A DNA stretch of 14,669 bases from contig DPLR01000672.1 in assembly GCA_003541895.1 (NCBI GenBank), positions 1-14,669 on the forward strand. Reading direction: 5' to 3'. The DNA is from Cytophagales bacterium (lineage in GTDB: Bacteria > Bacteroidota > Bacteroidia > Cytophagales > Cyclobacteriaceae). This document shows, in pieces, positions 1-7,470 of this stretch. Both the position numbers and the translations under genes were made by a program. How positions within the stretch are numbered: the first letter of the stretch is position 1; the number at the start of each line of letters is the position of its first letter. Under the pieces are notes generated by a model that searched no databases, was not told the origin of the DNA, and saw only the letters and a program-made list of their open reading frames with translations.

Positions 1-1
1 C

Positions 2-1708
2 GGAACAACATTAAGCTGGCCAAGCAATACTTCTGTGGGAAGTTATACCATTCAAGCTACCAATGCTTCAACCAGTTGCCAATCTACAATGACAGGAAGC
101 GCTTCAATTGTAGCGATGCCTGCCGCTTTCACCGTTGGAGGTGGAGGAACAATATGCGCTGGAGCAGCGGGGCTTTCTATTACATTAAGTGGTTCTGAAA
201 CGGGTGTGAATTATCAACTCAAAAACGGATCAACAAACATAGGTTCAGCAAAGGCAGGGACAGGCTCGGCTCTAACATGGACTGCTAATACCGCTACAGG
301 CACTTATGCTATTGTTGCAGCTAATGGCACTAATGCCACTTGTACTACAACCATGACGGGCAATGCGGTGATCACTGTTAATCCAGTTCCTGCACTTTTT
401 ACTCTTAGCGGTGGCGGTACTATCTGTTCAAGCGATCCGGCTCCAACCTTAACCCTCAGTGGCTCTGAAACAGGTGTTAACTATCAGCTCAAGAAAGGAT
501 CAACACTTATTGGTAGTGCGGTAGCCGGAACGGGTGGCGTACTGACATGGACATCCTACACGGTATCTACAGGTACATTCACCGTGGTGGGAACTAATGC
601 GACTACAGGTTGTGCTTCAACAATGACCGGTTCTGCCATAATAACTGTGAACGCATTGCCAACAGTTTACACTGTAGGGGGCGGAACGAGTTATTGTGCA
701 GGTGGCTCAGGCGTGTCTATAACTCTTAGTAACTCTCAAGTTGGAGTTAACTATCAATTGAAAGTAGGTGGTACAAATGCCGGAAGCCCACTTGCTGGAA
801 TAGGAGCTTTGCTCACGTGGCCAAATATAACCACAGCAGGAACATACACGGTTACTGCAACCAATGCTACTACTAATTGTACTTCAAATATGACTGGAAG
901 CAAAGTAGTAACGATTAATCCTTTGCCGACTATTTTTAATGTAACAGGAGCAACAGTCTGTGCCGGGTCATCTATTACTGTTGGTCTTTCGGGATCTACT
1001 AGTGGTGTCAACTACCAGTTGAAACTGAATGGAACGAACCTCGGTGCAGTGAAAGCAGGGACGGGCAGTGCGCTCTCGTGGGGCACTCAAACCTCTACGG
1101 GCACCTACACCATCACGGCTACGAATGCCACAACAGCCTGCTCTCAAACCATGAATGGAAGCCCAACAATTTATCCTCAGCCAAGCGTATACACCGTATC
1201 CGGTGGAGGTACCGTTTGTACCGGAACATCAACAACAGTGACGTTGAGTGGTTCGGATATCGGAGTCAACTATCAATTGCAGCTTGGAGGAGTCGATTCA
1301 GGCCCAGTTATCGCTGGCACCGGAGTTGGGTTGACATGGACTTTGACAGCCGCGGGAACGTATGGAGTAAAGGCAACAAATGCCAACGCTCCCTGTATCC
1401 AGATGATGACAGGAACAGCCACAATCACTAGCAACCCACTGCCTTTGACGTATTCTGTTACCGGAGGAGGAATAATGTGCCCTGATTCTGGAACAGGTCT
1501 TTCTTTTGGGTTGAACGGTTCTACTGCTGGTGTTAACTATCAATTACAAGTAAATGGTTCTGCTTCGGGGACCCCCAAGGCAGGAACAGGACTTTCATTA
1601 ACATGGAACAATCAAACAACAGCCGGAACCTATTCTGTTGTAGCAACAATAGTAGCGACAGGCTGTAGCCAAGTAATGACAGGGAGTCCATCGATTTCAA
1701 CAGACGCA
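2..1708 (+). repeat. Tandem Ig-like repeats, six full copies plus one partial
   Basis: Within the RHS gene, complete repeats begin at 128, 398, 668, 935, 1190 and 1451 (lengths 270, 270, 267, 255, 261 and about 258 nt), preceded by the tail of another copy at the window edge. Each unit starts with an aromatic residue and a glycine-rich strand (YTVSGGGTVC or similar). It continues with the core SGSxxGVNYQL, then AGTGxxLTW, GTYxVxATNA and MTG, and ends in the linker NPLP or a variant. Two cysteines recur in every full unit, one after the Gly-rich strand and one just before MTG, which suggests one disulfide per domain and hence an extracellular location. The units are diverged at DNA level rather than identical. 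Their likely role is a stalk or adhesive spacer, by analogy with bacterial Ig-like arrays. Confidence 0.9.
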
Positions 1709-4700
1709 GTTTGTTCAACGTTGGATAATTATGCTTTCATGTACAAGTACGATAACCAAAGGCGGATGATCGGCAAACGTGTGCCGGGGGCTGACTGGGT
1801 ATATATGGTTTATGATGACCGTGATCGCTTAGTGCTAACCCAAGACGGCAATCAAAGAGCTAACAACCAATGGTTATTTACTAAGTATGATGCATTAAAT
1901 CGCCCTGTGAGCACTGGCATTTACAGCCCTGGTGGCGCAGTTGACCAAGGGACTATGCAAACCAATGTGACGAACTATTATAATTCATTGGCAACCAACA
2001 ATGGTAGCTGGTATGAAAGTTTTTCTACGGGCACGGGCAACGTACACTTCTATGACAATAAATCCTTTCCCAATACAGCAACTGATCCTACCCAGTATCT
2101 CACTGTAACCTATTATGATGACAACACTACTCTTCAGGGACTGTGGGGATCAAACTACACCTATATCAACGATAATTTGTCTAGCGGAAGTTATTCACAA
2201 CTTGCGCAGGATTTCCGTACCGTCATAGGGCATCCAGTTGGTTCAAAAGTTAAAATGCTTGATGGAAGCAATACATGGCTGTATAATATAGTATTTTATG
2301 ACAACCATTATAGAGTTATTCAAACCATTGCCGACAATGGCAAGGGTGGAAGGGACCGCGTAAGCAATTTGTACGACTTTGTTGGGAAAGTAGTAGCAAA
2401 CAAAACCACGCACATGGTTGGCTCGGCCTCGCAGCAAACTGTGGCAGAAACTTTTGCTTATGATCATGCCCAGCGTTTAACACAAACAACGCATAGCGTG
2501 AATGGAGCGACACCTGTGTTGTTGTTACAAAACACATACAACGAAATAGGGCAATTGGTGACGAAATCTTTGGGCGCACAGAATGTGGATTACCGTTACA
2601 ACATTCGCGGGTGGCTCACCTCGATCAACAACTCACAGCTTGCTAGCGATGGCGGAATTACGAACAGCGATCCCAACGACTTGTTCGGCATGAACCTTTC
2701 TTACAATGATGTCGTGAGTGGCATTGGTAATTTGCCGCAGTATAACGGCAACATTTCGGCCATCAAGTGGAGCAGTAATTTGGCCCTTGGTACTGTTAAA
2801 GATGTAGCCTATAGCTACACGTATGACACACTCAACCGCATCAAGTCGGCCAGCTATCTCACCGATCCGGGTGTTTGGACTCCATCATCTAATTTTGCAG
2901 AGACCGGTTTTGGTTATGACCTTAACGGAAATATCAGGAAACTTTCACGTACAAATGCGAGCGGAGCAACCATGGACGCCCTTACATACGACTATGTTGG
3001 CCAAGGTACCAGCAGGGGCAACCAACTTAAATCGGTAACTGACGCTGGCGATATAACGAATGGATTTACCGATGGCAATACCAGCGGTGAAGATTACTCC
3101 TATGACCTCAACGGAAACATGACCGCTGATAAAAACAAAAATATTTCTGGTATTACTTACAATCACCTGAACCTTCCTTTGCAGGTAACAAAGGGAACGG
3201 GTGAGAAGATGGTTTACACCTATGATGCCAGTGGAAGGAAGTTAAGGCAGCAGGTGTTGAATGCGGATGGAACGACCAACAAAACCACTGACTATGACGG
3301 TGCATTCATCTACCAAAATAACGTGCTTCAGTTCATCAACCACGAAGAAGGCCGCGTAGTGATGACAGGCACTTCACCTGAGTATCAATATCATTTGAAA
3401 GACCATTTAGGAAATGTGCGGATGACGTTTACGACACAACCCGTCACTGAAAGCCCTGTGGCAACGCTTGAGCCTGCGAACCAAGCTGTAGAGCAGAGCC
3501 AGTTTTTGCGGATGGACGATGCACGGTTGATCAACTCTACCTTGTTTGATCACACGCGAAATGGCATTTCAAATTACTCGGAAAGGCTCAGCGGCTCAAC
3601 TAATGAAAAGACAGGCATAGCGCGGTCGATCAGCGTGATGCCGGGCGATATTATTGATTTGGAAGTGTACGCAAAATATGTAGATGCCAGCAACAGCAAC
3701 AATACCGCTGCACTTGTGCAGTGGCTAGCTCAAATAGCTGCAGGCACGGCAAGTTCAGGCACTGTGGTAGATGGACCGAACTACTCCACCAACGGAAATA
3801 CTTCTTTTCCTTATGCAGGGTTAGCCGGTGAGGGCAATAGTTCAGGCCTCGGGCCGAAGGCATACTTGAACTACATTATGTTCGATCGCAATTTTAACCC
3901 GATACTTACGGATGTCTCGCAGACTAACTATGTGAGGATGTCAACCGTTGGCAGGGAAGACGGTACCAATTTACCTTATGGAAACCCGCACGAGCGCCTC
4001 TCGGCACACATCGTTGTAAAACAGCCGGGCTATTTGTACGTGTATTTATCAAACGAAGAGACAGGCCCTGTGGAAGTTTACTTCGATGATTTAAGAGTAA
4101 CACAAACAAAATCGCCAGTGGTGCAGCAGGAGGATTTTTATCCGTTTGGGTTGTCATTTAACTCTTATTCACGCGAGAACAGTGTGCCACAAAACTTCCT
4201 TTACAATGGAAAGGAGAGGATGAACGATCTGTCAATTGATTGGTACGATTATAGTGCACGTATGTACATGCCAGAGATCGGGAGATGGGGAGTGGTTGAT
4301 CCTCATACTGAGAATTACATGGCGTGGTCGCCTTATCATTACTGTGCCAATAATCCAATACTTTTGACCGATCCAACAGGAATGGACTGGTACCAGAAAA
4401 AGGATAAGGATGGCAACGTTGTCGACACGAAGTGGCAGAAGGGTAACGACAAAATGGAGGGATATGAAAACGTTGGTACGAATTTTACATTTGAATTTAC
4501 CGATTTTTCAATTTCATTCGAACAGAATGAAGCAGTTGAAGTGACAGAAAAAGTTCTACAGCCTGAAGATTGGGAAACGCAAGGCGTTGGGAATCAGGAA
4601 TGCTATAATACTTGTGTGAAAATTAGTGCTGAGAGCGGAGCAGGACACATACGTGGTTTGGTAAATGGAATGAACTTCAAGCACGATACAGCCGAAGGTA

Positions 4701-5050
4701 AGGGCGACAAAGTTGATCCACAAACAGGCAAAGATTATATTGATTCACAAATAGATATGGGTAGGCCCGTAATTGTTGGTGTGGATAGATCAAATGACAA
4801 CGATAAAAAACTGGATGGAGATGGCGATCATTATGTCATTATCTCATCCAGAACCACGAATCTTAGAACTGGTGTACAAACCTATGGTTTTTTAGATCCC
4901 GGTGCTACAAGATTTAAGGCTGGTACGGATGCCAAAACCAATAAATTCACAGTGAGTAGTACGGGTCAACTGACAAGCGGATATTATTATCCAGGACAAT
5001 ATCAAGTTTCATGGGTTGGAAGAAATAAAGGGGGAAATCAAATTCCATAA
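2..5050 (+). CDS. RHS/YD-repeat polymorphic toxin protein, 5' end outside window
   Basis: This is the 3' part of a giant surface or secreted RHS protein. The frame is open to the left edge and the bases before the GTG at 35 already encode repeat sequence (GTLSWPS), so the true start lies outside; residue numbers here count from that GTG. In order: Ig-like repeats to about residue 558, then YD repeats (KYDNQRRM, VYDDRDRL, KYDALNRP, TYDASGRKL), the RHS signature DHLGNVR at 1123, a YPFGLSFNSYSREN block, the core YNGKERMNDLSIDWYDYSARMY starting near 1390, and the closing DPTG at 1446. RHS cores form a shell that encloses and releases a variable C-terminal toxin. Here residues about 1451-1671 form that tip, annotated separately. 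The next gene starts 2 nt after the stop, as is usual for toxin-immunity pairs. The secretion route cannot be seen because the N-terminus is missing; no C-terminal sorting domain is visible. Confidence 0.93.
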   Translation, partial: GTTLSWPSNTSVGSYTIQATNASTSCQSTMTGSASIVAMPAAFTVGGGGTICAGAAGLSITLSGSETGVNYQLKNGSTNIGSAKAGTGSALTWTANTATGTYAIVAANGTNATCTTTMTGNAVITVNPVPALFTLSGGGTICSSDPAPTLTLSGSETGVNYQLKKGSTLIGSAVAGTGGVLTWTSYTVSTGTFTVVGTNATTGCASTMTGSAIITVNALPTVYTVGGGTSYCAGGSGVSITLSNSQVGVNYQLKVGGTNAGSPLAGIGALLTWPNITTAGTYTVTATNATTNCTSNMTGSKVVTINPLPTIFNVTGATVCAGSSITVGLSGSTSGVNYQLKLNGTNLGAVKAGTGSALSWGTQTSTGTYTITATNATTACSQTMNGSPTIYPQPSVYTVSGGGTVCTGTSTTVTLSGSDIGVNYQLQLGGVDSGPVIAGTGVGLTWTLTAAGTYGVKATNANAPCIQMMTGTATITSNPLPLTYSVTGGGIMCPDSGTGLSFGLNGSTAGVNYQLQVNGSASGTPKAGTGLSLTWNNQTTAGTYSVVATIVATGCSQVMTGSPSISTDAVCSTLDNYAFMYKYDNQRRMIGKRVPGADWVYMVYDDRDRLVLTQDGNQRANNQWLFTKYDALNRPVSTGIYSPGGAVDQGTMQTNVTNYYNSLATNNGSWYESFSTGTGNVHFYDNKSFPNTATDPTQYLTVTYYDDNTTLQGLWGSNYTYINDNLSSGSYSQLAQDFRTVIGHPVGSKVKMLDGSNTWLYNIVFYDNHYRVIQTIADNGKGGRDRVSNLYDFVGKVVANKTTHMVGSASQQTVAETFAYDHAQRLTQTTHSVNGATPVLLLQNTYNEIGQLVTKSLGAQNVDYRYNIRGWLTSINNSQLASDGGITNSDPNDLFGMNLSYNDVVSGIGNLPQYNGNISAIKWSSNLALGTVKDVAYSYTYDTLNRIKSASYLTDPGVWTPSSNFAETGFGYDLNGNIRKLSRTNASGATMDALTYDYVGQGTSRGNQLKSVTDAGDITNGFTDGNTSGEDYSYDLNGNMTADKNKNISGITYNHLNLPLQVTKGTGEKMVYTYDASGRKLRQQVLNADGTTNKTTDYDGAFIYQNNVLQFINHEEGRVVMTGTSPEYQYHLKDHLGNVRMTFTTQPVTESPVATLEPANQAVEQSQFLRMDDARLINSTLFDHTRNGISNYSERLSGSTNEKTGIARSISVMPGDIIDLEVYAKYVDASNSNNTAALVQWLAQIAAGTASSGTVVDGPNYSTNGNTSFPYAGLAGEGNSSGLGPKAYLNYIMFDRNFNPILTDVSQTNYVRMSTVGREDGTNLPYGNPHERLSAHIVVKQPGYLYVYLSNEETGPVEVYFDDLRVTQTKSPVVQQEDFYPFGLSFNSYSRENSVPQNFLYNGKERMNDLSIDWYDYSARMYMPEIGRWGVVDPHTENYMAWSPYHYCANNPILLTDPTGMDWYQKKDKDGNVVDTKWQKGNDKMEGYENVGTNFTFEFTDFSISFEQNEAVEVTEKVLQPEDWETQGVGNQECYNTCVKISAESGAGHIRGLVNGMNFKHDTAEGKGDKVDPQTGKDYIDSQIDMGRPVIVGVDRSNDNDKKLDGDGDHYVIISSRTTNLRTGVQTYGFLDPGATRFKAGTDAKTNKFTVSSTGQLTSGYYYPGQYQVSWVGRNKGGNQIP
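4385..5050 (+). other. Variable C-terminal toxin domain, papain/C39-like cysteine peptidase candidate
   Basis: After the RHS closing motif DPTGMDWY there is a linker (DKDGNVVDTKWQ, GYENVGTNF) of the kind seen before toxin tips in Bacteroidota RHS proteins. The tip then shows an ordered triad-like pattern: Gln upstream of Cys (QGVGNQECYNTC, Cys at residue 1523), DGDHYVII with His at 1599, and YGFLDPG with Asp at 1621. The spacing of 76 and 22 residues and the Q...C / H-hydrophobic / DP pattern resemble papain-fold peptidases of the C39 type. That would make it a protease, acting either on a target cell or in processing the RHS shell. The motif reading is direct; the family assignment is inference without a profile search. 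An alternative is a transglutaminase or deamidase with the same fold. Confidence 0.6.
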
Positions 5051-5052
5051 GT

Positions 5053-5727
5053 ATGAAATTGACACGATACATTTTGATAGCTTCTTTTTCAATAGTTTGT
5101 TGCTCAAATAGTAAAAAGGCTAACGAAAGCGAAGTCACTCAAAACGAGCTGTTTTCGGTATTCATCAAGAATTTTGACTCTTTGCAGTTACCGTTGTCTA
5201 TTATAAGAGATGGGTTATTTAAATATGGGAGTCCGGTGTTTTATGATTCAGTTAGACGCAATCCAGGAAATCCATATTACAATGTAGTAGAGACTAAGTA
5301 TCATAGATTCTTGCAAAAGAAAATCGAGAGGCCCAATAAGTATAAATATCGTTACCTTCTTGCATCAAAGCTTGGCAATCTCTCAGTTATTCTTTATAAG
5401 CAAATTGATCTAGAAGCTGAGTCATTTTCAATAAAGATGAGTACGTTGACGTATGATGGGGGAGTAATCGATACACTGACCTTGGCTGGAATGAAAGCAA
5501 ATGTTAGTGAAAAATATGTTGAGATTGATAAAGACTGGAAAATCCACACCACGTATTATCATTATTTGCCAGATGAACTCCCAATACAAGCATTGGTAGC
5601 CAATAAGGAGGAGGAAGAGTTTATTATTACAAATGATGGTCATTTTAAAAAGACCTTTTCCAACAAAAAGAAAGGTTATTTTGATATAGGTCCAGGTAAC
5701 AAGTCCCTTGTGCCTTATAAAAAATAG
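5053..5727 (+). CDS. Putative lipoprotein, candidate immunity protein for the RHS tip
   Basis: The 224-residue product begins with a short signal (MKLTRYILIASFSIVCC) followed by SNSKK. This looks like a lipoprotein signal peptide with Cys16 or Cys17 as the lipidated residue, although a Cys or Val at -1 is not a standard lipobox residue. The mature part is charged, rich in Lys, Tyr and Ile, and contains no motif that I recognise. The ATG lies 2 nt after the RHS stop, so the two are almost certainly co-transcribed. The gene is more AT-rich than the RHS core. Position, size and envelope anchoring fit an immunity protein that would neutralise a peptidase tip arriving in the periplasm. This role is inferred from context only; an unrelated envelope lipoprotein is possible. 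Confidence 0.75.
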   Translation: MKLTRYILIASFSIVCCSNSKKANESEVTQNELFSVFIKNFDSLQLPLSIIRDGLFKYGSPVFYDSVRRNPGNPYYNVVETKYHRFLQKKIERPNKYKYRYLLASKLGNLSVILYKQIDLEAESFSIKMSTLTYDGGVIDTLTLAGMKANVSEKYVEIDKDWKIHTTYYHYLPDELPIQALVANKEEEEFIITNDGHFKKTFSNKKKGYFDIGPGNKSLVPYKK

Positions 5728-5743
5728 TGAGCCCCTAGTTAGC

Positions 5744-5762
5744 GCGCGTTTGTAACGCGTGC
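5744..5762 (+). repeat. Left REP-like hairpin of the RAYT unit
   Basis: Imperfect palindrome: cgcgtt, loop tgt, aacgcg, followed by tgc and TTTT. It lies 16 nt after the lipoprotein stop, so it might also help terminate or stabilise that transcript; the T run is short, so this is only a possibility. Confidence 0.8.
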
Positions 5763-5845
5763 TTTTCCAATCTTGATAGTTTGCCCAATACTGCTTCCAA
5801 AATCTTTGGTTGTTGTCATATTCAAGCCAGTTTCTAATTTTGGAT

Positions 5846-6394
5846 ATGTCAGAAAAATACAAATTCAATGATAAACAAGGTATGTACTTCGTCACGATGG
5901 CTACGGTAGGTTGGGTTGACCTGTTTACACGTTGGGAGCTCAAACATGTGATCATCGATTCGTTAAGGTACTGTCAAAAAGAAAAAGGGCTTATTATCCA
6001 TGCGTGGTGCCTCATGCCGAGCCATCTTCACCTTATCATCAGTATCAGACAGGAGAGTCTTTCAGATATTATGAGAGACTTTAAGAAATTTACTTCTAAG
6101 GAGCTGATTAAAACAATGGAACGAATAAACGAGAGTCGCAAGGACTGGATTCTGGAATTGTTTGGTGAAGTGGCAGATGGCCTGAAAAGGGTGAGTGGCA
6201 ACAAAGTGTGGCAAGACGGAAACCATCCGGAGCAATTGATTTCAGCTAAATTCACAAAGCAGAAATTGAACTACCTTCATGAAAATCCTGTGGCGGATGA
6301 AATTGTTGATGAGCCGGAAGAATATAGGTATAGTTCAGCGAGAGATTATTATTCCAACAAGAAAGGTTATCTGGAGGTGGATGTGATTGAGTGA
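5846..6394 (+). CDS. REP-associated tyrosine transposase (Y1/IS200-like)
   Basis: This is an HUH single-strand DNA nuclease/transposase of the RAYT family, 182 residues from the ATG at 5846. The HUH motif is in WCLMPSHLHLIIS (His60 and His62), and the catalytic tyrosine is Tyr143 in LNYLHENPV. Other family features are DFKKFTSKEL and the WQDGNHPEQL segment. The start is the ATG of MSEKYKFNDKQG; an upstream in-frame TTG at 5810 would add 12 residues that do not look like the family. All key residues are present, so it may be active. RAYTs cut and join single-stranded DNA at REP hairpins, and matching hairpins lie on both sides of this gene. Confidence 0.92.
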   Translation: MSEKYKFNDKQGMYFVTMATVGWVDLFTRWELKHVIIDSLRYCQKEKGLIIHAWCLMPSHLHLIISIRQESLSDIMRDFKKFTSKELIKTMERINESRKDWILELFGEVADGLKRVSGNKVWQDGNHPEQLISAKFTKQKLNYLHENPVADEIVDEPEEYRYSSARDYYSNKKGYLEVDVIE

Positions 6395-6404
6395 GATTGA
6401 AAGG

Positions 6405-6423
6405 GCACGCGTTGCAAACGCGC
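6405..6423 (-). repeat. Right REP-like hairpin of the RAYT unit
   Basis: Inverted copy of the left hairpin with one change, in the loop (tgc instead of tgt). It starts 11 nt after the transposase stop codon, and its outer edge is directly followed by the orphan reading frame at 6431. Confidence 0.8.
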
Positions 6424-6430
6424 ACCAGCA

Positions 6431-6556
6431 GTGGGGAAACGAGATTCAAATAATTATTCTTCCAAAGGAAATTCTGCTTGGCTTATGTATCGGAATGGCG
6501 TATTGGTAAATCAAACTAAAGGAAGCATTGATCCAACGAAAACCACTATAGAATAA
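6431..6556 (+). pseudogene. Orphan reading-frame tail, possible remnant of a toxin C-terminus
   Basis: One frame is open from 6401 to the TAA at 6554-6556. After the right RAYT hairpin it reads like protein (GNSAWLMYRNGVLVNQ, KGSIDPTKTTIE) and ends 7 nt before the ATG of the next gene. There is no convincing start codon (GTG at 6431 or ATG at 6494 are possible), so I treat it as the 3' stub of a gene cut off by the RAYT unit or by recombination. The layout of a coding tail, a few bases and then a small envelope protein copies the RHS-tip/lipoprotein junction upstream. That suggests a displaced second toxin tip. The frame is only about 41 codons and could be chance. Confidence 0.35.
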
Positions 6557-6563
6557 ATTAGCT

Positions 6564-7103
6564 ATGAAAATTCGAAACATATTACTTGGCTCTGTCGCTA
6601 TTGGCATAATTATCTTTTATATAATAACTTCTCGAGGTGAGAACATAAGCATTGAACCGCTTAAAAAATTTGCGCTGACCTATGAACCGTGTAATGATCA
6701 AGTAAAAAAGGACTCTTTGAAAGATTCAGAAATCTGTTTTCAACCACCTGTGCCACCTGACGAAGTGCTCACCGTTTTGAATAAAAGAAAGGTTGATGAG
6801 GAATATAAAAAGTGGGTATTATTAATTTACCTCAAGTTATATGAGAAGCAAATAATTTTATATCATCAAAGCTTTGAAACAAGAGATTCTCCTTTTTTTA
6901 TTAAAAGATTTCAGAAAAGATCAGCAATGAGTAAAGCCTTTTGCGAGACTATTGGAGAAAGTGCTTTGGAGCGAAAATTAGGTCCAGAGTTTTTACCTGC
7001 ATCAAAGGCTTATGAGTTTATTTTAGAGAAAAAATTATTCTTTGATGACAGTGAAATTCAATCTCAATTGAGATCGATTGACAATTTATTGAAAAGGCAA
7101 TAA
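6564..7103 (+). CDS. Small membrane-anchored protein of unknown function, candidate orphan immunity protein
   Basis: The 179-residue product has one N-terminal hydrophobic segment (about residues 4-22, NILLGSVAIGIIIFYIITS) followed by a charged, mostly helical-looking domain rich in Lys and Glu. Cys43 and Cys58 might form a disulfide if the domain is periplasmic. I do not recognise the family. It is AT-rich like the lipoprotein gene at 5053 and unlike the RHS core. It follows the orphan frame at 6431-6556 after 7 nt and is followed by a long non-coding gap, so it is probably the last gene of this accessory region. An immunity role is suggested only by position and by the parallel with 5053-5727. 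A plain single-pass membrane protein is equally possible. Confidence 0.7.
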   Translation: MKIRNILLGSVAIGIIIFYIITSRGENISIEPLKKFALTYEPCNDQVKKDSLKDSEICFQPPVPPDEVLTVLNKRKVDEEYKKWVLLIYLKLYEKQIILYHQSFETRDSPFFIKRFQKRSAMSKAFCETIGESALERKLGPEFLPASKAYEFILEKKLFFDDSEIQSQLRSIDNLLKRQ

Positions 7104-7153
7104 ATTTTCCTCTTATGCTCCCGTCATTCCTTTTGCTCTGCCCCAAATCAGAA

Positions 7154-7178
7154 CCCTACAACAATTTATAATGTAGGG
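7154..7178. repeat. Perfect 7-bp stem hairpin
   Basis: ccctaca at 7154-7160 pairs with tgtaggg at 7172-7178 across an 11-nt AT-rich loop. No T run follows on either strand, so it is not a standard Rho-independent terminator. It sits 50 nt after the stop of the 6564-7103 gene and could protect the 3' end of that transcript. Confidence 0.6.
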
Positions 7179-7244
7179 CTAAGCATTTACAATCATACGA
7201 TGACAGCCCCTAAGTTGTTGTTGGTAAACAAAATTTTTTTTGTT

Positions 7245-7269
7245 GTTGCTGTGTCGCCTGACCAGCAAC
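7245..7269 (-). repeat. Hairpin repeat, inverted copy
   Basis: Read on the minus strand, the element is GTTGCTGGTC, loop AGGC, then GACACAGCAAC: a 10-bp stem with one bulged A. It is followed by AACA, which the other two copies also carry. It matches the 7351 copy at 24 of 29 positions. No T run follows the stem on either strand, so it is not a typical terminator. Confidence 0.7.
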
Positions 7270-7342
7270 GTCCCTGCTCTTTGTGAGCCCTCAATTTTTA
7301 TCAGTCATAATATAAAGGGTTGATGTGTCATTTTTCGTTCAA

Positions 7343-7379
7343 AGATTCAGATTGTTGGTCAGGAGACACAACAATAACA
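7343..7379 (+). repeat. Hairpin repeat, direct copy 1
   Basis: The 37-nt unit starts AGATTCAG. It contains the hairpin ATTGTTGGTC, loop AGGA, GACACAACAAT (7351-7375; 10-bp stem with the same bulged A as the inverted copy) and ends AACA. It matches 7434-7470 at 32 of 37 positions, 91 nt downstream. Confidence 0.75.
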
Positions 7380-7433
7380 TGAGTTTTATGAATCGGCATT
7401 TCAAATGTGATTGATTCTTATTTTTTCATTTGT

Positions 7434-7470
7434 AGATTCAGATTGCTGGTCTGGCGCCCCAACAATAACA
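7434..7470 (+). repeat. Hairpin repeat, direct copy 2
   Basis: Same 37-nt unit with hairpin ATTGCTGGTC, loop TGGC, GCCCCAACAAT (7442-7466). Two stem pairs are lost relative to copy 1 (C opposite A, T opposite C), so this copy looks partly decayed. It lies 91 nt upstream of the ketosynthase start and so in the probable leader or promoter zone of the operon. Confidence 0.7.

Larger units (their letters stand above)
5744..6423 (+). mobile_element. RAYT unit bounded by inverted REP-like hairpins
   Basis: A single transposase gene is bracketed by an inverted repeat. The outer 19 nt, gcgcgtttgtaacgcgtgc at 5744-5762, match the reverse complement of 6405-6423 with one mismatch. The similarity continues inward to about 30 nt (5744-5773 against 6394-6423, about 26 matches), reaching the transposase stop codon. 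Each end can also fold on itself (cgcgtt/aacgcg with a 3-nt loop), as REP sequences do. RAYTs are HUH transposases related to IS200/IS605 and are usually domesticated with such palindromes. No flanking target duplication is expected for this class, and I did not see one. Confidence 0.75.

Noticed and set aside
128..1708. Tandem repeats considered as a CRISPR array or satellite DNA
   Set aside because: The period is 255-270 nt, the frame is maintained throughout, and similarity is at protein level; it is a repeated protein domain.
5810..5845. TTG start extending the transposase by 12 residues
   Set aside because: The added residues do not resemble RAYT N-termini, and the ATG at 5846 gives the usual length.
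5428..5955. 175-codon minus-strand open frame
   Set aside because: It spans the lipoprotein gene, the gap and the RAYT start on the opposite strand; AT-rich chance frame without motifs.
7234..7269. T8 run next to a hairpin as a possible Rho-independent terminator
   Set aside because: The T run precedes the hairpin on the plus strand, and on the minus strand the hairpin is followed by A rather than T, so the order is wrong on both strands.
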